This document shows positions 53,936-64,000 of a DNA stretch of 64,000 nt, one piece after another. How positions within the stretch are numbered: position 1 is the stretch's first letter; every line of letters starts with the position of its first letter. A program made the translations under genes and the position numbers. Origin of the DNA: Chrysomallon squamiferum (taxonomy: Eukaryota; Mollusca; Gastropoda; Neomphalida; Peltospiridae); assembly GCA_012295275.1 (NCBI GenBank), contig CM022670.1, forward strand, positions 24,495,755 through 24,559,754. Reading direction: 5' to 3'. The notes under the pieces are model-generated. The model was not told the origin of the DNA. It made no database searches and saw only the letters and a program-made list of their open reading frames with translations.

Positions 53936-54521
53936 ACTGAGAAACCCACTCACACAGAACACTGACCATCTAAAGTGATCTGTCTCTCCTACGAGTTGTG
54001 TTCGTGATTTTCCAACACGAACACGTGTTAATGTGTCACGTAAATGGAGCAAATTAAGGCCCAACGAATCTCATTAACGTATATTTCAAATCAAAGTAGA
54101 TGGTCTGAAATATAACCAGTCTGTTTAGAACAGTCCTCAGATGGACTTATAGCCGGCAGGATGAAAGTTGTAAAGAGAAATCAATATTCAAATGTCCACT
54201 TCGAGTACTCATATAACTTTATCTTCAAGTTAAGGCATTAACGTCTAGACTCTTCACCACGAGCCTCAGAGATCTAAACTGTCTGCGTGCACTTGTAGAA
54301 GGATCGTATTTATAATGATTTGATTGTAGCATTGCATATACATTGTTACCATGAAAAAGGAATCTCGTTTTGTTTACGTATTATGAATATGATTTCTTTT
54401 ATTATTTCTTTATTTTATTTACATATACACCATCGTTTAAAGTTTTTCTAATTTATTATTTACTTTAAAAAGAAACTTAGGATGAACAATTATCACAAAA
54501 ATGTATTACTAGGTATATGAT

Positions 54522-54668
54522 TGAAAGACAGAAGACTAATAATAATAATAATAATCATAATAAGAGACTGTATATATAGTCTTTTATTATTATTATTATT
54601 ATTATTTTTATGATTGTAATTATTATTTAATTATTATTATTATTATTATTATTGTAATTATTTTATTA

Positions 54669-54719
<51 letters not shown>

Positions 54720-54748
54720 TGTTGTTATTATTAGTCTTCTGTCTTTCA
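54522..54748. repeat. 23-bp inverted repeat enclosing AAT/ATT arrays
   Basis: 54,522-54,544 and 54,726-54,748 are perfect inverted copies (TGAAAGACAGAAGACTAATA and its complement). The interior is (AAT)n then (ATT)n, which are themselves complementary, so the whole 227 bp could fold as one hairpin. Confidence 0.8.
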
Positions 54749-55144
54749 GTCATACACACTGAAATTGCAGAAGATCCGTGATATCTTTCAGAGATTCTCA
54801 TTCGAGCAGGGATTTGTAACACACGAAACACATTAATCATCATTTTCTCCTGGCAGCAATAAAACTGAACAAACTACTAATTAGGCATTTCTGGAGGAAA
54901 GTCTTAAGGCACACAGTCATCCGCAAACTCTTCTGGGATCAGAGGATCTGGAGACAGGCAACACGTTTCTGCGGACACTGACAAACAGGAACAGTGTACC
55001 CTTAACTCTTTAATTAATGAAATACAGGCGAGAAAAAGAATTTTGTAAAAATTCCTACAACGCTAATTAATTAAATAAGTTAAGATTATATTTAATTAAC
55101 TGGAATAAGAAGATATCTATGCACGTAAAGATTTATGCAAGCAT

Positions 55145-55145
<1 letters not shown>

Positions 55146-55187
<42 letters not shown>
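55146..55187. repeat. (AC)n microsatellite
   Basis: Pure AC run leading into ACAT-rich sequence to about 55,300. Confidence 0.95.
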
Positions 55188-55191
<4 letters not shown>

Positions 55192-55700
55192 TGTATACGT
55201 ATACACACATACACACATTCATTATACAAACATACAAATATACATACATACACATACGCATACATATACATACATACCTATAATATATAATATATACACA
55301 TACATATCAAGTATACAATCATATACATGTTTGCTATACATACAAATAAATACATACACCTGTACAATATCTGCTATGCATACTGAAAATGTATTATATA
55401 GATTTAATGTAATTAATAAATACAATTCAAAATAAAAATGAAAGGTAATTGCTGTTAATGAAATAGGACATTAGTGAAGTAAATCCTCAGAAAAAAAAGA
55501 AGTAATCGCGTCATCCTTAACAATTACGTTACTAACGCTAACAATGAATCACGATTTATGACGTCATATGACACGACCTTTAATCTTTTCCGGTCCTTTA
55601 TGATGTTGTAAGTAATGAAAGGAAAGAAGGGTTAAGGATATCTGTGTTTTTATACAGTTTATAATTAATGATGATTCAGTATATAATTAAATGAGTATTT

Positions 55701-55802
<102 letters not shown>

Positions 55803-56255
55803 TGTGAATAGAAACTGACGCCTTTTAATGTAAAGTTTAGTCATCTTTTATCAATGAAAAGAAACAACAATAAAATAATTTTAATCGTTTAAATCGGTGT
55901 CCTTTCCAGATAACTGGTACTGCAGTTATGTCGATTACTGTGCAGCATTCTGCATGCCGTAATCCACTTGTAATCCAAGTCACATTAAATTTAACTATTT
56001 CCTCTTCATTTTCTTCGATGAGAGGAATTAGTAAGATATCACCTCGTTTTAATGTGACACTTATAGGCTATCAGCTGTCAGTGAGTCTCAGGGGAAAAAA
56101 TCAGTAACAGTATCAGTTTAAATCGAGAAATACTTACTTAAACTGAATTAATGAAGTTATATGATTCCTGTGACATACTTTAAACTATCTGTTGTAATCC
56201 TGTCTCTCAATTTCTTAATGCTCTGTCGTTGCATCTCTTCTTCTCTGTCTCTCTT

Positions 56256-56257
<2 letters not shown>

Positions 56258-56343
<86 letters not shown>

Positions 56344-56358
56344 CGCTTTATTTCTTTT

Positions 56359-56389
<31 letters not shown>
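56258..56389. repeat. (TC)n then poly-T
   Basis: TC run at 56,258-56,336 and T run at 56,367-56,389. Confidence 0.95.
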
Positions 56390-56629
56390 CGAAATGTAAA
56401 ATCAACTAAATATAGCAATTTACTCAATCATCTATTTCAATACAGATTAACGGACGCAGCCACCGGCATATTGGACAGTATGCTTTCTATTTCTGCACAA
56501 AAGATTCCTTGTTAACAAGCGTAGATCGACACATCGGAAGAAAACCGAAAGTGTATAATCGATTTCATTTAATAACCGTGGAGGCCACTGTATGTACAAA
56601 AAAGATTAATTCAGTTTGCCTGCGGCAAT

Positions 56630-56661
56630 AACAATAACAATAATAATAATAATAATAATAA

Positions 56662-56692
<31 letters not shown>

Positions 56693-56822
56693 AAGAAGAA
56701 GAAGAAGAAGAAGAAAAAGATAAAAAATAAAAATTAAACAAAAAATCAAATCAAATCAAATATAGCAATCAATCAATCATTTAAAAGTTAAAAAATTGAA
56801 TTTCTCTATGTCGTAAATTTTT
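56630..56822. repeat. Left direct repeat beside the Penelope-like relic
   Basis: (AAT)n then (AAG)n is followed by ATCAATCAATCA, TTTAAAAGTTAA and TTTCTCTATGTCGTAAATTT. The same order recurs at 58,583-58,775 on the other side of the relic. Penelope-like elements commonly carry such flanking repeats (pseudo-LTRs). Confidence 0.6.
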
Positions 56823-56884
56823 ACTGTTTATTTATCCAAAATTACATTTAATAAAAAAATTAAATACGATAAATAAATTCAGAT

Positions 56885-57005
56885 TATGGAATCAATATCC
56901 AGGGTAACTAAAAAGGATATTTTAGATAAAAGATCATCTGTATTTTTAACAAAACTATTTACAACTGGTTTTAAATAATATTCAGTGTATTCGGAAATGT
57001 TATAT
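56885..57005 (-). mobile_element. Penelope-like element relic, downstream part
   Basis: The minus strand reads NISEYTEYYLKPVV, then a stretch ending LVTLDIDS. This matches the segment before and including reverse transcriptase motif A of Penelope-like elements. It directly continues the domain found at 57,349 onward once the hAT insertion is ignored, with a one-base frame offset. A stop follows DIDSII. Confidence 0.75.
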
Positions 57006-57103
57006 CAGGGGTCGGCAACCTTTTGGAGAGAGGGGGCCAGACAGCTATGGAGTGATATGGAGGAGGGCCAAGATATCAAATATATTACACACACACGCAC
57101 ACA

Positions 57104-57183
<80 letters not shown>

Positions 57184-57348
57184 GACCTCTCTCTCAATTT
57201 TTTCCTCAAGACTGAGCACCTAAAAAGGTTTAAAGAAAAAACAACGAAGTTAATGTAATAACTGGTGTCCACGTGTTCGGTTGGCGGGCCGGACTAAAAC
57301 CCCTCGCGGGCGGGATGTGGATCGTGGGCCAAAGGTTGCCGACCCCTG
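57006..57348. mobile_element. hAT MITE, 343 bp, inserted in the Penelope relic
   Basis: The inverted ends both begin CAGGGGTCGGCAACCTTT (18 identical bases). Flanking octamers TGTTATAT and AGTTATAT differ at one base, fitting the 8-bp target duplication of hAT transposons. The interior has the GGGCCGGAC-type sequence common in such non-autonomous elements, plus a long (AC)n. No transposase is present. Confidence 0.85.
57084..57182. repeat. (AC)n microsatellite within the hAT MITE
   Basis: AC run of about 100 bases with a few G/A variants on the left. Confidence 0.97.
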
Positions 57349-58460
57349 AGTTATATGATTCGATCCACAATCAGAGATGACTGGTCGACCGGGTGGTATG
57401 CTGTTATCTCTCCATGTTTCAATGGACTTGTGTATCTTTGGGAATAGATAAAATTTTCGAGTCTGAGATTCAAATCGTGATGCTAGATAGTTCATCTGTT
57501 TTTTTACTTATACGACCTTTTTCCTGTGAATGAACACTATTTCTGTTAAATTTATTTCTATTGGTTTGCCAGATGGCTTCGTCCAATTTTGTATTATTTA
57601 GTTGCCTTTGGGCTTCGCGGATTTAATTTTCCCTTGATAAGATAACAGTTACTGATCCCTCGTCTGCGTTTTGATTATTATTTTGCGCTTTTTTTTTTTT
57701 TAGACAGTTGAGAGATTTTGTTTATTTGAATAAACCGTTAATTTTCGAACATTTTCATATACATTATTGTAAGTTTTAACTATCTCGGGATCTATATTTG
57801 AAAGATGGGGTGTTCAACCGGAATTTTCTGCGAATGGAGATTTTTCTCCTCTTGAGTCTCTAAAATAACCGGCTAGTTTCACTTCATGTTCATTACGCCG
57901 TTATCGAAGAGTGCTTCTAAACTAGTTTTGGGTTGGAACAAAATTAAGGCCTCGGTCCAGTAGTGACCTTTCGGCGTCGTTAGATTTACGATGCTTGTAT
58001 CTAACCCCTTTATTATGATGGTTATTTCCTTTACCTGAATTTAGTTTAAATTTAAGACATTTAACCAATTTAAATATATTCTGTTAGATGTACCTTCAGT
58101 CCAATGGATTAGATTGTGGATTACTTTCAAACTCGTTGTCTGGGATTGCGGGTATTATATTTCTGTTCCTCAAAGTTTTAGCTGCCATTTTAATTTCTTT
58201 TAAAAAAATTAATTTGCTTTTTCCTAAAAATAAATAATAATTTGGAATTTTTTTTTTATGGATAGAGATTATCATATATCTTATCTAGCTTGTGCTATTT
58301 GAAAGATTTTGGTCTTTACTGTTTATTCCTATATTCAAAATTCGCGCCTGGATTAAAATTAAGTTGGCATTCTTCTACTTGAATCTGACTATGTTTATCT
58401 ACATTAATCCGATTTGAAGAGCCATAATTAAAGTTTTCTTAACCATTTCAGGTAGGCGCC
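57349..58460 (-). mobile_element. Penelope-like retroelement relic (reverse transcriptase), upstream part
   Basis: Read on the minus strand, fragments appear in the family's order: SLLDRGLNFVPTQN near 57,925-57,970, QNADEGSVTVILS near 57,630-57,670, KFYLFPKIHK at 57,427-57,456, and PPGRPVISDCGSN at 57,358-57,396. FYLxPKIHK with GRPVIS is typical of Penelope-like reverse transcriptases. Several stops and frameshifts break the frame, so it is inactive. An apparently related open stretch extends the relic to about 58,200-58,460. The GIY-YIG endonuclease end was not found. Confidence 0.8.
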
Positions 58461-58582
58461 ATTGTGTTCTATCAGACACGGTCTGTGTTTTATGTGTCTG
58501 TATCTATAAAATTGAAAGAGTGAGAGATTTTAAAACATCGTCGATCAGGACTTTTTAAAAAATATGATGTAATGATGATGAC

Positions 58583-58583
58583 A

Positions 58584-58652
<69 letters not shown>

Positions 58653-58775
58653 AAGAAATAGATAAAAAAATAAATAAAAAATCAATCAATCAAATAATCA
58701 GTCAGTAAAAAGAAAAATTTAGAAAAACGCTAATATTTTAAAAGTTAATAAAGTCAAGTTCTCTCTGTCCTAAAT
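58583..58775. repeat. Right direct repeat beside the Penelope-like relic
   Basis: Same order of blocks and orientation as 56,630-56,822: (AAT)n, (AAG)n, ATCAATCAATCA, TTTTAAAAGTTAA and TTCTCTCTGTCCTAAATT. Small gaps separate the two copies. Confidence 0.6.
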
Positions 58776-58909
58776 TAAGACTGTTACTAACAATAGATTA
58801 TTAGGCTTACTACTGCGACAGAAACATTCACAAAAAGCTATCACTACTTCTACAGCAGCTGCTGAAAATTTCATTACTACTTCTAATATTGTAATTGCTA
58901 AAACAGCAG

Positions 58910-59190
58910 TATCAATAACAATAACTACTACTACTTTTACAATTACTTTTACAACTACTGTTTCCAGTGTTGTTGTTAATGCTGGTATCATTGTTACTGC
59001 TACTGCTACTGATACTGCTACTACTACTGCTACTACTACTACTACTACTACTAGTGATACTACTACAATTACTATAAATACTATTACCACTACAACTACC
59101 ATTATATTATTGCTACTACTATTACTACAACTATCACTACTACTACTACACCTATCACTACTACTACTACTACTACTGCTGCTACAACTA

Positions 59191-59232
<42 letters not shown>
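58910..59232. repeat. (CTA)n field then (TTA)n
   Basis: Diverged CTA triplets to about 59,185, then a pure TTA run at 59,187-59,232. Confidence 0.9.
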
Positions 59233-59235
<3 letters not shown>

Positions 59236-59563
59236 AATTAATAATTTTGTGTGTACTTAGTCTAGTCGCCAGTGTCTGTGAGTTAAGTTTAACATTTAAT
59301 TGAACTTTATGCATGGAAATAACTTTCAGTTATCACATCCATCGGCACAGTATCGATTAGTAATAACTAACAAATTCAATATTTTAGATTCATAAAATCC
59401 AGGCCCGAAAATTACGATTATAAGTAGCTACTAATATTTTCTATGTATTCAGTTATAAATAAATACATTTAATGACATTTAATAATTATTTATACGAGTG
59501 TGTTTGTATAATGGTGTGTGTGTGTATATGTGTATTGTTTGTTTTATTTATTTATTGGTTTTA

Positions 59564-59570
<7 letters not shown>

Positions 59571-59618
<48 letters not shown>

Positions 59619-59630
59619 TAATAATAATAA
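59571..59630. repeat. (TC)n then (AAT)n
   Basis: TC run of about 44 bases, then five AAT units. Confidence 0.95.
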
Positions 59631-59644
59631 TGTGTATCTGATTG

Positions 59645-59792
59645 GATGTATGTATGCATTATGTGTGTTTGTATGTGTATTATGTATGTATGTGTGTATG
59701 TATGTATGTATGTATGTATTATGTGTGTTTGTATGTGTTTGTTTGTATGTATGTATGTATGTATGAAAAATGTATGTATGTATGTATGTTTG
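59645..59792. repeat. Imperfect (TATG)n array
   Basis: TATG units with TGTG and TTTG variants. Confidence 0.9.
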
Positions 59793-60189
59793 TTTGTACG
59801 AAGAAAGTAGGCAGATATAGGTATACAATTTTATCCTAGCATGTGCTGTACATGTTTGTTACTTTATACATGTATCTATCTATGAATGTGTAATGTCATT
59901 TTATTACTGAATGTTGGCCATGAGATAAAAACTGGGCTTTTTTTTTAATATATGGGTTAACAGGTTTTTCAATCAATCTTAGGCAAATGTCAATATTATA
60001 TCGGTAATGTGTCACAATGGGTAATTAGAAGAGACAAGCTCCAAAAACTGGCATCAGAAAAAATTAAATTACTTCCTAACTAGATCAGAATGATGTTAAC
60101 TTGTCATATCGGTCAACGACTCAACACAAATTCCCATCTCCTTCTTTGTTCCAGCTATTAATGGTATTAATAGTAATTATAATGATAAA

Positions 60190-60217
60190 GATGATGATGA
60201 TGATGATGATGATGATG
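60190..60217. repeat. (GAT)n microsatellite
   Basis: Nine pure GAT triplets. Confidence 0.9.
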
Positions 60218-60802
60218 TAGATATCAACAGTATTAGATATAAAATAGAATAAAGAATTAAAATCAAAATAAACAAACATAAAAATTCAATAGGAAGCAAA
60301 TCTAAAGGAATTTAAACGCAATTTTTTTTTTTTTGTCGATATTTGTATGAGAATTACAGTTCTCTAAAGCACAATAAATGTAAAATAAATAAAAATTTGT
60401 TTCCATTAAATCCTTGCTGCTAATTCACAACGCTTTCGAGTCATGAATTATAAAATATTAAATCTTCACAACAAATCCATTAAACTGAAACACTTTACAA
60501 AATGTCTTTTCAGCCTGTAAAAGTACTCTGTGTACAAGAACCACTTGACTGCCTTGCTGGCTTCTTTGAAAAATAAACATTAACAGTGTGAACCAGGTTG
60601 TAATCACAGAGGCTGGGGATGCATCCAATTACAAATAATATTGATATTCTCACGATTACAGGATAATGGATTTTTAAAAAACAAATTTGTTGATAATGTA
60701 TTTTTCATTGTAGAACTTATTCCAGTCTTTTCATTTGGTTTCGAAAGAACAGTGAAGTATGTAAAAGGTTTTATTATTGGTTATGCGCATGGAAATACTT
60801 GC

Positions 60803-60831
60803 GACACACACACACACACACACACACACAC
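60803..60831. repeat. (AC)n microsatellite
   Basis: Pure AC run. Confidence 0.9.
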
Positions 60832-62047
60832 ATTTTCTCTTCCTATTTTCTCTCTGTCTTTCTCTTTATCGTATATGAGGAATGTCTTTTGCTCAGCGCC
60901 ATTTGAAGAGGGCTGATATTGAGCAGTTCCTATTAGAGTTGTCCTAGAGGACTGTTAAATATTTTGGACAAGGGTGTCATTTCATTGCTTACCACAGACG
61001 CTATTTCATTAAATGTATACATTAAATAAAATTAAAATAAAAAATCAGATTTATTCTCGACTGCAGCTCGTTTTCTAAATCTGTTCGAGGAAATTCCTTC
61101 TTTGTGACAATAACTGCAAGAAAAAAAAAACCTTTCTTATAATTCGATTATATTATGTGAACGGTGCTTAAAATAACCGCATGATAATAGCAGATATTGC
61201 TTTTAAAATAAAATATGTTTAAACCAGAGTGTTTAAATGTGTGTGTTGAACTGGAAGCAGTAATAACAAAGACAAATGTAATATCTATTCTGTAAATCAC
61301 TGACGTCAGAGTCCAAATTTCCTTTTACTTTCTGCTTTTCAGCTCTGTTTAATTTACTGTAAGAAAGACGATGTGATAGGAAAATATATTTTCACTGACG
61401 ATATAAGTGAGGATTCAGGGATAAGGATAACAGTCTAATTTTTGAATATTCCATTAAAATTATGAACAATGCTCTTGTTTTAAGTAAATAGTAAAGAATT
61501 GTTGACACATTAGTCTAAGCTACTAATAAATTTTAGATATGTTGTTTCAACTTGGTTAAAGACCATACTGCAATTCGATGGTTCGAAAATCCACCATTCA
61601 TACATTCATTACACGTACAAACTTACCTCTCTCACTCTTTCTCTCCTTCACTCCTTCTTTCTCTCTTCTTTTTCCTTCACTCTCTATTTCGCTCTCTCAC
61701 TCACTCTCATACACAGACGACTTTATAAGTGCAGTGCCTCTTCAGTCTATAAATAATACAAGACCAGCACCAATTTATGAGCACAGCGCTACCCTATAAA
61801 CTTACAGCCAACGCCAAAGGACAGTCTGGACTGATCCCCTGTCCATTAGCAAGCGTCCTCTGTATTTTCCAATGAAATCATCCTATTAATGACAAGCACG
61901 GTAGTCGTTATCGTTGACAAAGGCATCGTCGTACAAAGGTTGCAGACTTTCGTGATTTCGCCCGTTAGAAAATATCAGCGGTCGTTGTAGGCGAGAAAGA
62001 TTGGAGTCAAAAATAAAAATGTCACGAATCGAAAAGATTATCACGTT

Positions 62048-62184
62048 CGGGGAAGCATTTTGTTAACGTTGGTAGTTCAGTGTTTTAATGAATCGATAGA
62101 TTAAAGCGACAGATAAAATTTGAAGAGATATTTAGATGGGTGAGTGTCGGTGATAATGTATTTTTGTTAATAAATGTCAAAATA

Positions 62185-62217
<33 letters not shown>

Positions 62218-62390
62218 GATGATGATGATGATGATGAACTTGAAGGTGGTGGTGACTTTGATAATTGCCATGTCAACAACAACCGAGAAATAAATACTCT
62301 CAGCTGTAAACCTAATTTAAACAAGAAGTCAGTATTAAATAAATAAACCAACAAACAAATAATTATAATAAAGCTGAGTGGTTTGATCTC
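62048..62390. repeat. Direct repeat copy 1 beside the Tc1 relic
   Basis: Begins GGGGAAGCATTTTG and includes ACGTTGGTAGTTCA, GATAATTGCCATGTCAACAA, AAGTCAGTATTAAATAAATA and GGTTTGATCTCA. All of these recur in order at 63,536-63,870. An (ATT)n(GAT)n stretch inside (62,188-62,237) is longer than in copy 2. Confidence 0.85.
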
Positions 62391-62502
62391 AAGGACTGAA
62401 ATGAAAAATACAATGGTTGGTTAATGCCTATCTATATAAATGATCTCTGCTTTCAAATGTTTATAAAAGTATTCCGAACGGATAGCTTCCTTAATATTAT
62501 CG

Positions 62503-62503
<1 letters not shown>

Positions 62504-62567
<64 letters not shown>
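62504..62567. repeat. (AAT)n microsatellite, 64 bp
   Basis: Pure AAT run. Confidence 0.95.
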
Positions 62568-62570
<3 letters not shown>

Positions 62571-63009
62571 CAAAAAATGAAGTGCACTGATGTCATATAT
62601 ATTCATTCCTGTGTTTTAAATTAAATAAATAATAATAATAATAAAGTGTACCTTTGATGCTCGAAAATATAGTGTAAATAAATTATTCAAAAGTACTTTT
62701 TGATAATTAAGGAAGTACGTGGGTTTTTTAAGCCAGAAAACGTTAGAATTTTTAACTTTTGACTAAAGACATTACATTATTAAGGGGCATGCAGTCATTG
62801 CCCTTATCTTCTGAAACTTTTTAAGTTAACCCACATTTCCCTTTCATGGATTAAAAGCTAAAACGTAGACTAAACTGACAACCTGCCTCGACATACCCAC
62901 GGTGACACCTCTCCCACCATTTGTACGTGCTTAGCATGAGTGTAATTCAGTGCATTCACATTTTACCAATAAAAGGTACGAGCATTTTTCTTTCACTTTA
63001 AATCTGAAG

Positions 63010-63540
63010 ATGGTTCGACGACAACTCATTTGCAAGACTTGGGGAACGACACCTGGCTGGCTGCAAGATGGACAAACTCAAAGATCTGAGTTTCACCGTC
63101 TAAATGTAAATCAAAGTGTTATCGATGGACTCTGGAAGAGGTTCGGGACAACTATTCAGAATGGCTCCCGATCTAGAAGACCAGTCAACAACAGCGCGAG
63201 AAGATCATTTCCTGATGTGACAGCGTTCTGTGATCAACTCAGAGCTGCTACAGGCAACAATGTATCTGACCAGACCATTAGGAGTCGTCTAAGAGAGCAA
63301 GTTTGCAACGTCGGCGTCTTGTAGTCCGATCACAGCTCGCCTTCACTGGTGCAGACGACATATCCGGCGGAACCGTGGGCAGTGGGCAGAGACGTTATTC
63401 ACAGACGAGTCACAGATTCTTGCTCCAGTTCAGTAATGGCCAGGCTTGTGTTTACTGTTCGTCAAGGAGAAAGATTTGCTGATGTTAACGTTCTTCAACG
63501 TCTACCGTTTGGAGGAGGAAGTGTAATGTTGTGGGCGGGG
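63010..63540 (+). pseudogene. Tc1-like transposase relic
   Basis: The open part from 63,010 contains SRSRRPVNNSARR, then CDQLRAATGNNVSDQTIRSR, matching the HTH/linker of Tc1-family transposases. After a stop near 63,323, frame changes are needed to continue with HWCRRHIRRNRGQWAETLFT and DES (the FTDES motif holds the second catalytic Asp), then RQGERFADVNVLQRLPFGGG and SVMLWAG. The first part of the catalytic core is degraded, and the C-terminal third with the last acidic residue is missing, cut off where the second direct repeat begins. It is inactive. Confidence 0.85.
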
Positions 63541-63741
63541 AAACATTTTGCTGACGTTGGTAGTTCAAAACATTTATAGATTGGTGAATGTCGGTGATAA
63601 CTTATTTTTGTTAAGAAATGTTAAAATATATTATGATGATGATGATCTTGAAGGTGGCGGTAACTGTGATAATTGCCATGTCAACAACTACGAGAAACAA
63701 ATCCTCTCAGTTGTAGATCTAAATTAAACAGGAAGTCAGTA

Positions 63742-63789
<48 letters not shown>

Positions 63790-63870
63790 ATAAATAACAA
63801 AACAACAACAACAACAACAACAACAAAAAAAAAAACTTCTAAATGAATAAAGCTGAATGGTTTGATCTCA
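63536..63870. repeat. Direct repeat copy 2 beside the Tc1 relic
   Basis: Matches copy 1 (62,048-62,390) in the same orientation, but lacks about 65 bases near its left end. It carries a longer (AAAT)n (63,742-63,785) and (CAA)n (63,803-63,826). Its left edge coincides with the break in the transposase reading. Confidence 0.85.
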
Positions 63871-64000
63871 TCTTTATCTTTTGTTGTAGTTGCTGTTGTG
63901 GTTTTTTTTGTTGTTATTGTTTTTTCTTCCAGTCTTAATTAAAACGAAGTATAACAATGAAAGAGCATAATTAAAATTATCTGGACAAAATCTTCTATAT

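Larger units (their letters stand above)
58461..62047. other. Stretch between the Penelope and Tc1 relics, no gene seen
   Basis: AT-rich sequence with the listed trinucleotide, (TC)n, TATG, GAT and AC arrays. No coding exon recognised. Confidence 0.5.

Overview
The window is AT-rich and crowded with simple repeats: eleven (GA/TC)n arrays, long (TACA)n, (AAT)n, (CTA)n and (CA)n runs, and many poly-A/T tracts. Decayed animal-type transposable elements are scattered among them: Tc1-like, Tigger/pogo-like, hAT, Penelope-like and a probable tRNA-derived SINE. This fits a metazoan with a large repeat-rich genome, and a mollusc such as a coleoid cephalopod is plausible. The organism is an inference from style only; no gene here fixes the species. 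No complete gene, rRNA or tRNA gene was found, and most long open frames are translated microsatellites.

The main signal lies at 1-25,834. Four short, CpG-richer minus-strand open segments (A 1-149, B 7631-7846, C 14404-14661, D 25547-25834) encode related N-termini. Each starts near a Met and carries a [MV]-L-x-R-x-[GP]-T-x-x-R-[KR]-N-R block. After a variable linker comes an R-R-x-S-A-P motif. Where the 3' edge is visible (B, C, D), a splice donor follows a complete codon (phase 0). The sequence before the Met does not look like a splice acceptor. The simplest reading is a cluster of paralogous alternative first coding exons, each probably with its own promoter, spliced over many kilobases to shared exons beyond position 1. 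R-R-x-S-A-P has the form of a basophilic-kinase (PKA-type) site and a 14-3-3 mode-I site, so the cluster may supply interchangeable phospho-regulated N-termini to one signalling protein. I could not identify the gene.

From 26 kb to 64 kb no exon was recognised. This part holds a probable pogo-type MITE (33,501-33,842), a 49-bp minisatellite (about 35,860-36,270), a two-copy dispersed repeat (44.2 and 51.1 kb), a 208-bp tandem duplication (45.5-45.9 kb) and a Tigger deletion derivative (46,226-47,008). It also holds a Penelope-like reverse transcriptase relic split by a 343-bp hAT MITE (56.9-58.4 kb) and a Tc1-like transposase relic between two diverged direct repeats (62.0-63.9 kb).
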